Source: G963717155 sp963717155 (GTDB lineage Bacteria > Actinomycetota > Thermoleophilia > Gaiellales > JALYLC01). Taken from it: 64,000 bases of DNA. Shown one piece after another: positions 25,916 through 39,465 of this stretch. Both the position numbers and the translations under genes were made by a program. The notes below the pieces were generated by a model that had not been told where the DNA came from, did not search any database, and was given only the letters and a program-made list of their open reading frames with translations. Where the stretch lies: contig OY970326.1 of NCBI GenBank assembly GCA_963717155.1, positions 1,116,001-1,180,000 of the forward strand, in the 5' to 3' direction. How positions within the stretch are numbered: the first letter of the stretch is position 1; the number at the start of each line of letters is the position of its first letter.

Positions 25916-27100
25916 GTGCCCACCACCGACTCCCTGACCGCCAACGCGGTCGACGTGCTGCCCGCCGGGGAGCTGGAGAAGCGGCTCGCGCGCGGGAAGC
26001 CCCTCCGGGTCAAGCTCGGGATCGACCCGACGGCTCCGGTCGTGACGCTCGGCCACGCGGTGGTGCTGACGACGCTTCGCGCCTTCCAGGACGCGGGCCA
26101 CACGGCCGTCCTGATCGTGGGCGACTACACGGCGCGCGTGGGCGATCCGAGCGGCCGCACGAAGGCCCGCCCGATGCTCACCCCCGAGGAGATCGAGCAC
26201 AACGTCCAGGTGCAGCTCGCCGAGTACGGGCTCGTGATCGACCTCGAGCGCGCCGAGGTGCGCCGCAACTCCGAGTGGCTCGAGCCGCTCGGCACGGCGG
26301 GCCTGCTCGAGCTCGCAGCCCGCACCACGGTCGCGCGCCTGCTCGAGCGCGACGACTTCGCGAAGCGGCTGGCGGCGCACGAGCCGATCTCGCTGCAGGA
26401 GCTCCTGTACCCGCTCCTGCAGGGCTACGACTCGGTTGCGATCCGCGCCGACGTCGAGCTCGGCGGCACCGACCAGAAGTTCAACCTCCTGATGGGTCGC
26501 GACCTGCAGGAGGCGTACGGGCAGGAGCCGCAGATCGTGTTCACGCTGCCGCTGCTCGTGGGGACCGACGGCGTGCAGAAGATGAGCAAGTCGCTCGGCA
26601 ACTTCGTCGGGCTGCGCGACGAGCCCAACCTGATGTACGGGCGCGTCATGAGCCTCAGCGACCAGGCGATGCCCGACTGGTTCCGGCTCGCGAGCGGGCT
26701 CGACCGGTCGCTCGTGGCCGACACGCTCGACGGCCTGTCGTCGGGCGAGCTCGCGCCCGTCGAGGCGAAGCGCCTGCTCGCGCGCACCGTCGTCGGGCGC
26801 TTTCACGACGATCGCGCCGCGCAGGGGGCCGAGGACGAGTTCCTGCGCGTCCACAGCCGCCGCGAGATGCCCTCGGAGATCGCCGAGGTCCCCCTCCCCG
26901 ACGACGACATCGTCTACCTGCCCGGGCTGCTCGTCGAGCACCTCGGCGTCGCCTCGAGCTCCGAGGCCCGCAGGCTCATCAACGGCGGAGGCGTGCGCCT
27001 CGACGGCGAGCCGGTGGTTGCGATCGAGCTCCCGCGAGCCGAGCTCGCAGGCCGCGTGATGCAGGTCGGCAGGCGCAGGTTCGTTCGCTTTTCCGGTTAA
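25916..27100 (+). CDS. tyrS: TyrS, tyrosyl-tRNA synthetase
   Basis: A 394-residue class I synthetase. The HIGH equivalent is H47-A-V-V50 (LGHAVVLTT), and the KMSKS loop is intact at about 222-226 (QKMSKSLGN). This places it with the TyrZ/Thermus-like group rather than the E. coli KFGKT group. A C-terminal S4 RNA-binding domain (about 330-394) includes SSSEARRLINGGGVRLDGEP. GTG start at 25916, 22 nt after the nusA-like gene on the same strand. It is followed by the rRNA promoter region. Confidence 0.96.
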   Translation: MPTTDSLTANAVDVLPAGELEKRLARGKPLRVKLGIDPTAPVVTLGHAVVLTTLRAFQDAGHTAVLIVGDYTARVGDPSGRTKARPMLTPEEIEHNVQVQLAEYGLVIDLERAEVRRNSEWLEPLGTAGLLELAARTTVARLLERDDFAKRLAAHEPISLQELLYPLLQGYDSVAIRADVELGGTDQKFNLLMGRDLQEAYGQEPQIVFTLPLLVGTDGVQKMSKSLGNFVGLRDEPNLMYGRVMSLSDQAMPDWFRLASGLDRSLVADTLDGLSSGELAPVEAKRLLARTVVGRFHDDRAAQGAEDEFLRVHSRREMPSEIAEVPLPDDDIVYLPGLLVEHLGVASSSEARRLINGGGVRLDGEPVVAIELPRAELAGRVMQVGRRRFVRFSG

Positions 27101-27116
27101 GGATGCGGGTACCGGC

Positions 27117-27144
27117 TTGACGCCGCGCCCCCGGTTGCTATGGT
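27117..27144 (+). promoter_or_regulatory. Upstream rRNA promoter P1
   Basis: TTGACG (27117-27122) and TATGGT (27139-27144) with a 16-nt spacer lie just after tyrS and about 470 nt before 16S. The -10 and the next two bases (TATGGTTC) are repeated exactly at P2. Confidence 0.6.
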
Positions 27145-27293
27145 TCTCGCGGCCGGTCAGCCGGCACTCGACTATGCGCCTGATCCAGTACCCAACTCCA
27201 CCCACGTAGACCGCTCAGCGAGCGGCGCACGTGCGGAGGTGCCCCGGTGACGGGGCCGTGCTGCGGAAGGACGTCGATTCGGCTCGAATCGGC

Positions 27294-27320
27294 TTGAGTG
27301 CTTGGTTTCCGTGCTATGGT
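27294..27320 (+). promoter_or_regulatory. Downstream rRNA promoter P2
   Basis: TTGAGT (27294-27299) and TATGGT (27315-27320) with a 15-nt spacer. The -10 region repeats that of P1. Transcripts would start near 27327 and include the leader with the processing stem. Confidence 0.55.
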
Positions 27321-27348
27321 TCGTCGTCTGCGCCCGAATTTCGGGTGC

Positions 27349-27412
27349 CCGGTCTTTGAAAACTCAACAGCAAGGGGATCGTTCTGCCGCCTCGGCGACG
27401 GAACGATCGCAG
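27349..27412 (+). other. rRNA leader with 5' half of the 16S processing stem
   Basis: CTCAACAGCAAGG (27363-27375) is an exact reverse complement of 29347-29359 in the 16S-23S spacer, so the two can base-pair around the whole 16S. It is followed by a local hairpin with GATCGTTC pairing GAACGATC. The preceding TTTGAAAACT resembles the leader element of actinobacterial rRNA operons. The remaining leader to 27612 shows no gene. Confidence 0.7.
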
Positions 27413-27612
27413 CCGAGTTCTTTGAACCCGTCGATTCTCGTCCCGCGTGGGACGAGGCGACTCGGCCTGCTGCGCACCGGCAACGGCGCGGAGCGGGCCA
27501 AACGAACCTCCATGAGCTAGCACTCCGTTCCGTCGACCCGTAAGGGCCGGCATCAGTGGACGGTCAGCTCCCACGAGCCTTCGGGCCACGGGGAGCGTGC
27601 ATCAAGAGCTTC

Positions 27613-29159
<1,547 letters not shown>

Positions 29160-29521
29160 CTAGGGATGCGGGGGATCTATCCTCCGCAGGCTGTCTCCCG
29201 ATGCACGCCGGACATTAATGTCCGGCTCCGTTCTCGCCTTCGAGCTTGAACGTCGTGTCGGTGGGGCTCGCCTGGAAATAACGTTGACACCTCGTCTGTA
29301 CTGTCTTCTCGCCACACTCACGCGGAGTGTGGAGCTCGAGAAGGCGCCTTGCTGTTGAGCTTTGAGAGACCGGGCCCGGGCGCGCTGCGCCGCGGGTCGC
29401 CGGCGGCCCCACCTTCACTGGCAGTGGGCCTTACCGGGACTCTCGCACTGCGGGCTGGCGCTCGCGTGTACCTTGAGAACTGCATAGCGGTAAGTGGTGT
29501 TTTCTTCGAACTGTTCGGCGA
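29160..29521 (+). other. 16S-23S internal spacer, no tRNA
   Basis: The 362-nt spacer encodes no tRNA-Ile or tRNA-Ala. It holds the 3' half of the 16S stem (29347-29359) and the 5' half of the 23S stem (29471-29499 and 29507-29514). A short hairpin GCCGGACATTAATGTCCGG lies at about 29207-29225. Confidence 0.75.
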
Positions 29522-32513
<2,992 letters not shown>

Positions 32514-32535
32514 CTATGCTGACAGTTCGCAGTTA

Positions 32536-32563
32536 CACCACTGCCGCTATGTAGTTCTGAGGG
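32536..32563 (+). other. 3' half of the 23S processing stem
   Basis: This segment pairs with 29471-29499 over nearly its whole length with a few G-U pairs and small mismatches; ACAGTTCG (32522-32529) also pairs with 29507-29514. The stem would enclose the 23S for RNase III-type cleavage and leave 5S outside. Confidence 0.65.
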
Positions 32564-32605
32564 TGCGCGTCCCGGCCCGGCCGGGAGTGCTGCGTCCCGC
32601 ACGAT

Positions 32606-32723
32606 TTCCGGTGGCTATGGCGAGAGGGAAACACCTCTTCCCATTCCGAACAGAGCAGTTAAGCCTCTTTGCGCCGATGGTACTTGGGGGGCAACCCCCT
32701 GGGAGAGTAGGTCGCCGCCGGGA
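32606..32723 (+). rRNA. rrf: 5S ribosomal RNA
   Basis: About 118 nt. The terminal stem is formed by CCGGTGGC (32608-32615) and GCCGCCGG (32714-32721). Conserved 5S segments are ACACCTCTTCCCATTCCGAA, CAGTTAAGCCTCTTTGCGCC and GATGGTACT. It is the last gene of the rRNA operon. Confidence 0.95.
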
Positions 32724-32737
32724 TTAACTTGAAGTCA

Positions 32738-32764
32738 GCCGATCCGCCCTCCGGGCGGGTCGGC
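32738..32764 (+). terminator. Terminator hairpin of the rRNA operon
   Basis: A 12-bp stem (GCCGATCCGCCC / GGGCGGGTCGGC, one T-G pair) with a 3-nt TCC loop sits 14 nt after 5S. There is no T-run, a common state in high-GC actinobacteria. Confidence 0.75.
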
Positions 32765-32814
32765 CGCTTCGTGCCCGCGTTGCCGCGCCGGGCGACCGGC
32801 TACCCTCCGGAGCG

Positions 32815-33462
32815 ATGCCAGTGCTTCTGCTCGTTCGACACGGCGAGACCGCGTGGAACCGGGCGCGCCGCTGGCAGGGTCAGCACGATCTCCCGTTGAC
32901 GGCGCTCGGCGAGGCGCAGGCCATCGCGACGGCGCGCCGTCTGATGGTCGAACGCCCGGTCGCGCTCGTCAGCTCCGATCTGATCCGCGCCCGTCAGACC
33001 GCCGAGGCGATCGCCGAGGCGTGCGGCCTCGAGGTCGAGCTCGACCCCGGCCTCCGCGAGGTCGATGTCGGGTCGTGGGTCGGCCTGACCTCGGAGGAGG
33101 CGGCGGCCAGGGATCCCGCAGGGCATGCACGCTGGGTCGCCGGCGGCACGGGCTGGGACGACGGCGAGACCTATCCGGCGATGGCCGAGCGGGTGGTGGC
33201 CGCGGTCAACACGATCGCGAGCCGTCACGGGCCGACCGACCGGGTGGTCGTCGTGGCGCACGGCGGTCCGATCCGCGCGCTCGCAGCGCACGCCGTCGCA
33301 CTGGAGGGTGACGGTCGCCGGCGCCTCGCCGCAGGCCCGAACGCGTCCCTCACGACGATCGACGTGCGCGACGACGGCTGGCGCCTGGTCGCGTACAACG
33401 ACGCCGGGCACATCGCGACGATCAGCGAGCCGGCGCCGGATCCCTCCGGCGAGGCCGCGTAG
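32815..33462 (+). CDS. Histidine phosphatase (phosphoglycerate mutase-like) protein
   Basis: A 215-residue protein of the histidine phosphatase superfamily. The phospho-accepting motif RHGETAWNRARRWQGQHD is at residues 8-25, and the second catalytic His is in VVVVAHGGPIRALAAH. The spacing fits the cofactor-dependent mutase-like phosphatases such as CobC or GpmB, whose substrates are usually phosphorylated metabolites. Substrate cannot be read from sequence. ATG start at 32815, directly after the rRNA terminator. Confidence 0.9.
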   Translation: MPVLLLVRHGETAWNRARRWQGQHDLPLTALGEAQAIATARRLMVERPVALVSSDLIRARQTAEAIAEACGLEVELDPGLREVDVGSWVGLTSEEAAARDPAGHARWVAGGTGWDDGETYPAMAERVVAAVNTIASRHGPTDRVVVVAHGGPIRALAAHAVALEGDGRRRLAAGPNASLTTIDVRDDGWRLVAYNDAGHIATISEPAPDPSGEAA

Positions 33463-33480
33463 AAGGACACCCCTCAGGCG

Positions 33481-33717
33481 TCACTCTTCCTCGGCGAGTC
33501 CTGCCGGCGGCCAGTGCTGCTCGTCAGGGGCGTCGCACCTGCTCGAGCAGTGCAGCGACGCGACGTTCTGGAGCGGGATCAGGATGTGCCCGTTCAGCTC
33601 GACGTGCGGAACCTCGTCGACCAGGCAGTACGCCGTCAGCACACCGTCCTGGTACTCGCCTCCGAACAGCGCGAGCTCGACCTGTTCACCCTTGTATTTT
33701 TGTGTGTAGTCCTCCAC
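33481..33717 (-). CDS. Small conserved-looking hypothetical protein
   Basis: A 78-residue acidic protein with no recognised family. It begins EDYTQKYKGEQVELALFGGE, has a central stretch VDEVPHVELNGHILIPLQNV with alternating hydrophobic residues (probably beta strands) and two cysteines in LHCSSRCDAP. GTG start at 33717. It lies convergently 3' of the phosphatase and divergent from the SDR gene, 61 nt away. Coding bias in the frame is plausible but the call rests on length and position. Confidence 0.55.
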   Translation of the reverse strand: MEDYTQKYKGEQVELALFGGEYQDGVLTAYCLVDEVPHVELNGHILIPLQNVASLHCSSRCDAPDEQHWPPAGLAEEE

Positions 33718-33778
33718 GACCGGATTCTCGCACGGCCGGCCGGATCTCCGCCCGCGGATGGCTCGCTAGGATGGCCGG

Positions 33779-34582
33779 GTGGAGCTCGGACTCGACGATC
33801 GCGCGTGCCTCATCACCGGGTCGACCAGCGGTATCGGCCTGGCCGCGGCTGTGCGGCTCGCCCTCGCGGGCGCGCGAGTCGCCGTGTGCGGGCGCGACGC
33901 CGGGCGCCTCGCGCTTGCCGCGGAGGCGGTCGCTACCGCAGGTTCCCCGGACGTCGTCGGGATCCACGTCGATCTGGCCGACGCCGAGGGGCCCGGAGAC
34001 GCGGTGCGGCAGGCGGCCGAGCGGTTCGGCTCGCTGGACGTCCTCGTGAACAACGTGGGAGAGGCGCGCCTCGGACGCTGGGACGAGCTGCCGGACGAGG
34101 ACTGGAACGCCTCGTGGAACGTCAACGTGATGAGCTACGTCCGCGCCAGCCGTGCGGCCCTGCCGCACCTGCGGCAGTCGAACCAGGCCCGGATCGTCAA
34201 CGTCGCGTCGACGTCGGGCAAGCGCCCGTCGATCGGGATGCCCGACTACTCGGTCACCAAGGCGGCGGTGCTGTCGCTGTCGCGGCTGCTCGCCGACGCG
34301 CATGCCGCCGAGGGCATCCTCGTCAACGCGGTCTGCCCGGGCCCGTCGCTGACATCCGCCTGGCTCGGAGACGGGGGCCTCGCCGACCAGCACGTCGCGA
34401 CCGGCGCGGTCGCCGATCGCGAGGGGGCGCTCGTGCGCGCCGGGAAGGGGCGTCCGCTGGGACGTATGGCCGAGCCCGCCGAGATCGCGGACGTGATCGT
34501 CTTCCTCTGCTCGCAGCGTGCCTCGTACGTGACGGGCGCCGCCTGGAGCGTCGACGGCGGCACTGTCCCGGTGATCATCTAA
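33779..34582 (+). CDS. Short-chain dehydrogenase/reductase
   Basis: A 267-residue classical SDR. The cofactor motif TGSTSGIG is at residues 15-22, NNVG replaces the common NNAG, the catalytic Ser is in VNVASTSG and the YxxxK motif appears as YSVTK. Substrate is unknown; the family includes 3-oxoacyl-ACP reductase-like enzymes. It has a long loop between the catalytic region and the C-terminus (LTSAWLGDGGLADQHVA). GTG start at 33779. The GNAT gene follows 3 nt later. Confidence 0.93.
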   Translation: MELGLDDRACLITGSTSGIGLAAAVRLALAGARVAVCGRDAGRLALAAEAVATAGSPDVVGIHVDLADAEGPGDAVRQAAERFGSLDVLVNNVGEARLGRWDELPDEDWNASWNVNVMSYVRASRAALPHLRQSNQARIVNVASTSGKRPSIGMPDYSVTKAAVLSLSRLLADAHAAEGILVNAVCPGPSLTSAWLGDGGLADQHVATGAVADREGALVRAGKGRPLGRMAEPAEIADVIVFLCSQRASYVTGAAWSVDGGTVPVII

Positions 34583-34585
34583 CCG

Positions 34586-35092
34586 TTGACCGTGCGGATC
34601 GTCGGTGACGGGTGCGTGCTGCGCCCGTGGAGCGATGCGGACGTGCCCGCGATCGTGGAGGAGTGCCGCGACCCCGAGATCGTCCGGTGGCTGCCGAACA
34701 TCCCCCAGCCGTACACCGACGCCGATGCGCGGAGCTTCGTGGCGCTCGCGCTCGAGTCCTCGACCTCGGGGGATCGGGCGGAGTTCGCGATCGTCGACGA
34801 GCACGACGTGCTGCTCGGTTCCGTGGGCATGCGCCTGCGTGAGACCCCGCCCTCGCTCGGGTACTGGGTCGCGCGGAGCGCGCGCGGCCGCGGCATCGCG
34901 ACCGCGGCGACGCGGGCACTGACCGGGTGGGCGTTCGAGACGCGCGGCGCGACGAGGATCGCGCTCTACGCCGAGCCCGGCAATCTCGCATCGCAGCGTG
35001 TGGCGGGCAAGTGCGGATTCGTCCGGGTGCCCGGCGCTGTCAAACGTGAGGCCGATCGCGAGCTCTGGGTGTTCGAGCTCGCGGCCCCGTAG
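34586..35092 (+). CDS. GNAT-family N-acetyltransferase (RimJ/RimL-like)
   Basis: A 168-residue protein of the RimJ/RimL branch. It starts with VLRPWSDADVPAIVEECRDPE, has LGYWVARSARGRGIATAA, which is the acetyl-CoA binding A motif (RGRGIATAA), and ends RVPGAVKREADRELWVFEL. Such enzymes acetylate protein N-termini or small amines; target unknown. Start TTG 34586 or GTG 34592. It sits between an SDR and citramalate synthase, both same strand. Confidence 0.88.
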   Translation: MTVRIVGDGCVLRPWSDADVPAIVEECRDPEIVRWLPNIPQPYTDADARSFVALALESSTSGDRAEFAIVDEHDVLLGSVGMRLRETPPSLGYWVARSARGRGIATAATRALTGWAFETRGATRIALYAEPGNLASQRVAGKCGFVRVPGAVKREADRELWVFELAAP

Positions 35093-35100
35093 ACTTTCGT

Positions 35101-36675
35101 GTGATGTTCGACGTTCGCATCTATGACACGACGCTCCGCGACGGCGCGCAGCGTGAGGGCATCTCGCTGTCGGTCGGCGAGCAGGTTCGGCTCGCCCACC
35201 TGATCGATCGCATGGGCTTCGCGTTCATCGAGGCGGGCTTCCCGGAGTCGAATCCGAAGGACGCCGAGCTGTTCCGCGCGCTCGAGGCCGATCCGCCGCC
35301 GCGCGCCCAGATCGCCGCGTTCGGCATGACCCGCCGCCGCGGCGCCCGTGCGGACGAGGACATCGCATTGCGCGTGCTCGCCGAGTCGTTCGCCCCGGTC
35401 GCGACGATCGTCGGCAAGACCTGGGACCTGCACATCGACAAGGTCCTGCGCGTCGATCGCGACGAGAACCTCCGCATGATCGAGGAGTCGATCGCGTTCC
35501 TGCGCGCCGAGGGCAAGCGCGTCTTCTACGACGCCGAGCACTTCTTCGACGGGTACGGGACCGATCCCGTCTACGCGCTGCGCTGCCTGCGGACGGCCGT
35601 CGAGGCGGGCGCCGAGTCCGTGATCCTGTGCGACACGAACGGCGCGACGCTCCCCGGCGGGATCGAGGCGGCGACCCGCGCGATCGTCGCCGAGCTCGGC
35701 TCGCATGCGGAGATCGGGATCCACACGCACGACGACGCGGGCTGCGCCGTTGCGAACAGCATCGTCGCCGTCAACGCCGGTGCGCGCCAGGTGCAGGGAA
35801 CGCTGAACGGCTATGGCGAGCGCTGCGGCAACGCGAACCTCGTCACGATCGTCCCGAACCTGCAGCTCAAGCTCGGCCTCTCGTGCGTGGACGACGACGA
35901 CCTGCGCCTGCTCACGCGCCTCGCCCACGACGCGGCCGAGATCGTGAACCTCCCTCCGGACACGCACGCGCCGTACGTCGGGCGCTTCGCCTTCGCGCAC
36001 AAGGGCGGCATGCACGTCGCGGGCGTCTCGCTCGACCCCGCGTCGTTCGAGCACCTGCCGCCCACGCTCGTCGGGAACCGCTCGCACGTCCTCGTCTCGG
36101 AGCTGTCGGGGCGCGCGACGATCCGCGAGGTCGCCGAGGAGCACGGGCTCGAGCTGGGCGAGGACGAGATCGCCCGCGCACTCGCGCGGCTGAAGGATCT
36201 CGAGCATCGCGGCTACGCGTTCGAGGCCGCGGACGCGTCGTTCGAGCTGCTCCTGCGCGCGGAGGCGGGCGCGATCGAGCCCCTGCTGACGCTCGAGTCG
36301 TTCCGCGTCGTCGTCGAGAAGCAAGGCGCGGGACCCGCCTCGACAGAGGCAGTCGTCAAGCTGCGCGTCCGCGGCGAGCGGGTCGTGACCGTCGGCGAGG
36401 GGAACGGCCCCGTCCACGCGCTCGACCACGCCCTGCGACGCGCACTCGAGGATCACTATCCCGAGCTCGCGAACGTCGAGCTGTCGAACTACACCGTGCG
36501 GATCCTCGATCCCGACTCGGGCACGGGCGCGGTCACGCGCGTCATCATCGAGTCGCGCGGAGGCCACGACTCGTGGTCGACCGTCGGCGTCTCGGCGAAC
36601 CTCATCGAGGCCTCGTGGGAAGCGCTCGTCGAGGGGCTGCTGTACGGCGCTCGCGTACGTGTCGCCGCCTCGTAG
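35101..36675 (+). CDS. cimA: CimA, (R)-citramalate synthase
   Basis: A 524-residue DRE-TIM enzyme condensing acetyl-CoA and pyruvate to citramalate, the entry to threonine-independent isoleucine synthesis. The signature DTTLRDGAQREGISLSVGEQ starts at residue 9, the metal-binding HxH is in IGIHTHDDAG, and GNANLVTIVPNLQLKLG follows. A LeuA-type regulatory domain occupies the last 140 residues. CimA is distinguished from 2-isopropylmalate synthase by the DGAQREGIS motif and length. Start is GTG 35101 or the ATG one codon later. It feeds into IlvE at 19.4 kb. Confidence 0.93.
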   Translation: MMFDVRIYDTTLRDGAQREGISLSVGEQVRLAHLIDRMGFAFIEAGFPESNPKDAELFRALEADPPPRAQIAAFGMTRRRGARADEDIALRVLAESFAPVATIVGKTWDLHIDKVLRVDRDENLRMIEESIAFLRAEGKRVFYDAEHFFDGYGTDPVYALRCLRTAVEAGAESVILCDTNGATLPGGIEAATRAIVAELGSHAEIGIHTHDDAGCAVANSIVAVNAGARQVQGTLNGYGERCGNANLVTIVPNLQLKLGLSCVDDDDLRLLTRLAHDAAEIVNLPPDTHAPYVGRFAFAHKGGMHVAGVSLDPASFEHLPPTLVGNRSHVLVSELSGRATIREVAEEHGLELGEDEIARALARLKDLEHRGYAFEAADASFELLLRAEAGAIEPLLTLESFRVVVEKQGAGPASTEAVVKLRVRGERVVTVGEGNGPVHALDHALRRALEDHYPELANVELSNYTVRILDPDSGTGAVTRVIIESRGGHDSWSTVGVSANLIEASWEALVEGLLYGARVRVAAS

Positions 36676-36688
36676 GCGGCGGTCTAGC

Positions 36689-37723
36689 ATGACCCCGGTG
36701 CATCCGCACGGCCCAGTCGCCGACGGTTTCCTGGCCCGTCTCGCCGCGGCCGAGGACGTGCTGCTCGCGCCGCGAGCGGTGCACTCGGCTGGGAGCAAGG
36801 GGCGTCTCCACCCGGAGCCGGAGGAGTGCTCGCTGCGTTCGCCGTTCCAGCGAGACCGCGATCGCATCGTGCACTGCAAGGCGTTCCGGCGGCTCAAGCA
36901 CAAGACCCAGGTCTTCATCGCGCCCGAGGGCGACCATTACCGCACGCGGCTGACGCACACGATCGAGGCGACCGGCATCTCGCGCACGGTCGCGCGCGCG
37001 CTGCGTCTGAACGAGGATCTGACGGAGGCGATCGGACTCGGCCACGACCTCGGCCATCCGCCCTTCGGCCACGCGGGTGAGGCGGCGCTCGACGGAGCCC
37101 TGCGTGCGCGCTTCGGCCTCCGCTTCCGGCACAACGAGCACTCGCTGCGGGTCGTCGATCATCTCGAGCGCGAGGGCCAGGGTCTGAACCTCACGCACGA
37201 GGTCCGCGACGGGATCCTGCATCACACGGGCCCGACACCGCCCGAGTCGCTCGAGGGGCGCATCGTGCGGATCGTCGATCGCGTCGCGTACATCAACCAC
37301 GACATCGACGACGCGCTGCGCGCCGGCGTGCTTCGGCCCGACGACCTCCCCGCGGAACCGGTTCGCCTGCTCGGTGAGACAGGCTCGCGGCGGATCGACG
37401 CGCTCGTGCACGATCTCGTGGAGAGCTCGGAGGTCGCGGGCGACATCGTGCAGTCGTCCCGTCTCGGGGAGGCGATGCTCGAGCTGCGCGCGTTCCTGTT
37501 CGACACCGTCTACGAGCAGGGGCGCCTACGCGAGGAGACGGAGCGCGCGGCCTTCGTCGTGCGGACGCTGTTCGACCACTACTGCACCGAGCTCGCGACC
37601 GAGGGCATCGCCGATGCCGCGCTCGCCGAGGCCGTCGTCGATCACATCGCCGGCATGACCGATCGCTTCGCGGTCAGGCGGTTCCGCGAGGTGTGCGAGC
37701 CGAAGGCCTGGGCGGTCCTGTGA
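36689..37723 (+). CDS. dgt: dGTPase-family deoxynucleotide triphosphohydrolase
   Basis: A 344-residue HD-domain phosphohydrolase of the dGTPase-like family. Metal ligands appear in RTRLTHTIEATGISRTVARA, LGHDLGHPPFGHAGE and INHDIDDAL; the N-terminal SPFQRDRDRIVHCKAFRRLK is also typical. It lowers dNTP levels and is often placed before dnaG in actinobacteria. The ATG at 36689 is used; its upstream extension would fall in the cimA 3' end. It overlaps dnaG by 4 bp. Confidence 0.93.
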   Translation: MTPVHPHGPVADGFLARLAAAEDVLLAPRAVHSAGSKGRLHPEPEECSLRSPFQRDRDRIVHCKAFRRLKHKTQVFIAPEGDHYRTRLTHTIEATGISRTVARALRLNEDLTEAIGLGHDLGHPPFGHAGEAALDGALRARFGLRFRHNEHSLRVVDHLEREGQGLNLTHEVRDGILHHTGPTPPESLEGRIVRIVDRVAYINHDIDDALRAGVLRPDDLPAEPVRLLGETGSRRIDALVHDLVESSEVAGDIVQSSRLGEAMLELRAFLFDTVYEQGRLREETERAAFVVRTLFDHYCTELATEGIADAALAEAVVDHIAGMTDRFAVRRFREVCEPKAWAVL

Positions 37724-39465
37724 GTCGCATCACGGTGCGCTCACGCGAAGCCGTCAAGGAGCGCGCCGATCTGGTCGAGCTGGCGCGCGCGCGGACTGAG
37801 CTGCGCCAGGCACGTGACGAGTGGGTGGGCCGCTGTCCCTTCCACGAGGAGCGCACGGGCTCGTTCTCGGTGAACGCCGGGAAGAAGCTGTACTTCTGCT
37901 TCGGCTGTGGCGCCAAGGGCGACGTGATCGACTTCGTCCGGCAGACCGAGGCGGTCGACTACGTCGGCGCGATCGAGTGGCTCGCGTCGCGCTACGGCAT
38001 CGAGCTCGAGTACGAGCAGGACAACCCCGTGGAGGAGGCCCGCCGGCGCCGCGACGACCGCCTGCGGACACTGCTCGACGAGACCGCTCGCTGGTATGCG
38101 CGGCGGCTGAGCTCGGGTCCCGCGGGGGCGGCAGCGAGGGCGTACCTCGCCGGACGCGGGCTCGGCGACGAGGTGGTCGAGCGCTACGGCGTCGGACTCG
38201 CCCCGGAGGGCTGGGACGGACTCGTCCGCGCCGCGCAGGGGCGTGGCTACACGGTCGAGGAGCTCGAGGCGGCGGGGCTCGCGGTGCGCTCCCAGCGGAC
38301 GCGCAACCCGATCGACCATTTCCGCGGGAGGCTCATGTTCCCCGTGGCCGACGCGCGCGGACGCGTGGTCGCCTTCGGCGGGCGCGTCCTGCCTGGCTCG
38401 GACGACAAGCGCAAGTACGTGAACTCGCCCGAGGGCCCGCTCTTCCACAAGGGCGACGTGCTGTACGGGCTGCATCTCGCCCGCACCGAGATCGCGCGAC
38501 GCGATCTGGCTCTGGTCGTGGAGGGGTATACCGACGTGCTCGCGCTCGCGCAGTCGGGCCACCCGAACGTCGTCGCGTCCCAGGGAACCGCGTTGACCGA
38601 GCGCCAGCTCCGTCTGCTTCGCGGGCTCAGCAAGAACGCGGTGCTGCTGTTCGACGCCGACACGGCGGGTGCCGAGGCTGCGTTGCGCGGGGTTCGGCTT
38701 GCCGAGCGCGAGGGACTCTCGGTACGCGTGGCGGTCCTGCCCGCCGGCCTCGACCCGGCCGACGCGGCGATCGAGCAGCCCGACGCGCTCGCGGCTGCGG
38801 TCGAGGGCGCGCCGAGCGTGCTCGCCTACCGCGTGCGCAACCAGCTCGACAGAGCCGACCTCACGAGCACTGCCGGTCGTGACGCCGCGTTCGCCGCCCT
38901 GCGCGAGATGCTCGCCGAGGCACCACCGTCGATCGAGCGTGCCGAGCTCGTCCAGCAGGTGGCGGGACGGCTGCGGCTGCCATCCGACCTGACGGCCGAG
39001 CTCGCGCCGCGCCGCGTCCAGCGTCGGGTCGCACGCGATGCCCTGCCCGAGCGCCGTCGCGGGCTCGATCCGGTGTCGCTCGACGAGCGGCGCCTGCTCG
39101 CGCTCGCGATCGTGGAGGCCGACGCGCGCGCGGAGGTCGAGCGTCTCGGGGTCGAGGCGTTCGCCCTCGCCGAGCACGCGGCGGCCGCTCGTGCGCTGCT
39201 CGCCCGCGCCGCGGGCACGCCTGCGGACGCCGCCGATGCCGCAGCGCTCGAGGACCTGGAACCCGAGCTGACGGCGCGCGCCGCGCGTGAGGCGCGGGAC
39301 GCCTCAGCGATCGCCGACGCCGCGCGTCGGGTGGAGGCGCACGCGGTCGAGGCCCGGATGGAACCGCTCAAGCGAAAGCTCGAACTGGACGACATCACTC
39401 GAGAGGAGCAACAGGAGCTTTTGCGCCTGCAGGCCCTCGCGCGTAAACTTTCTCAAACTTTATGA
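37720..39465 (+). CDS. dnaG: DnaG, DNA primase
   Basis: A 581-residue primase. The CHC2 zinc ligands are C39, H42, C60 and C63 (RCPFHEERTGSF and YFCFGCGAKGD). The TOPRIM core has VVEGYTDVLALAQSG (about 265-279) and VLLFDADTAG. The C-terminal part is the helicase-binding region, charged and Ala-rich. GTG start at 37720 overlaps the dgt stop (GTGA); the next start, rpoD ATG at 39462, overlaps the dnaG stop. This dgt-dnaG-rpoD order resembles a macromolecular synthesis operon. Confidence 0.96.
   Translation: MSRITVRSREAVKERADLVELARARTELRQARDEWVGRCPFHEERTGSFSVNAGKKLYFCFGCGAKGDVIDFVRQTEAVDYVGAIEWLASRYGIELEYEQDNPVEEARRRRDDRLRTLLDETARWYARRLSSGPAGAAARAYLAGRGLGDEVVERYGVGLAPEGWDGLVRAAQGRGYTVEELEAAGLAVRSQRTRNPIDHFRGRLMFPVADARGRVVAFGGRVLPGSDDKRKYVNSPEGPLFHKGDVLYGLHLARTEIARRDLALVVEGYTDVLALAQSGHPNVVASQGTALTERQLRLLRGLSKNAVLLFDADTAGAEAALRGVRLAEREGLSVRVAVLPAGLDPADAAIEQPDALAAAVEGAPSVLAYRVRNQLDRADLTSTAGRDAAFAALREMLAEAPPSIERAELVQQVAGRLRLPSDLTAELAPRRVQRRVARDALPERRRGLDPVSLDERRLLALAIVEADARAEVERLGVEAFALAEHAAAARALLARAAGTPADAADAAALEDLEPELTARAAREARDASAIADAARRVEAHAVEARMEPLKRKLELDDITREEQQELLRLQALARKLSQTL

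Noticed and set aside
29160..29521. Possible tRNA in the 16S-23S spacer
   Set aside because: No cloverleaf with a T-loop GTTCRA motif and matching acceptor could be built.
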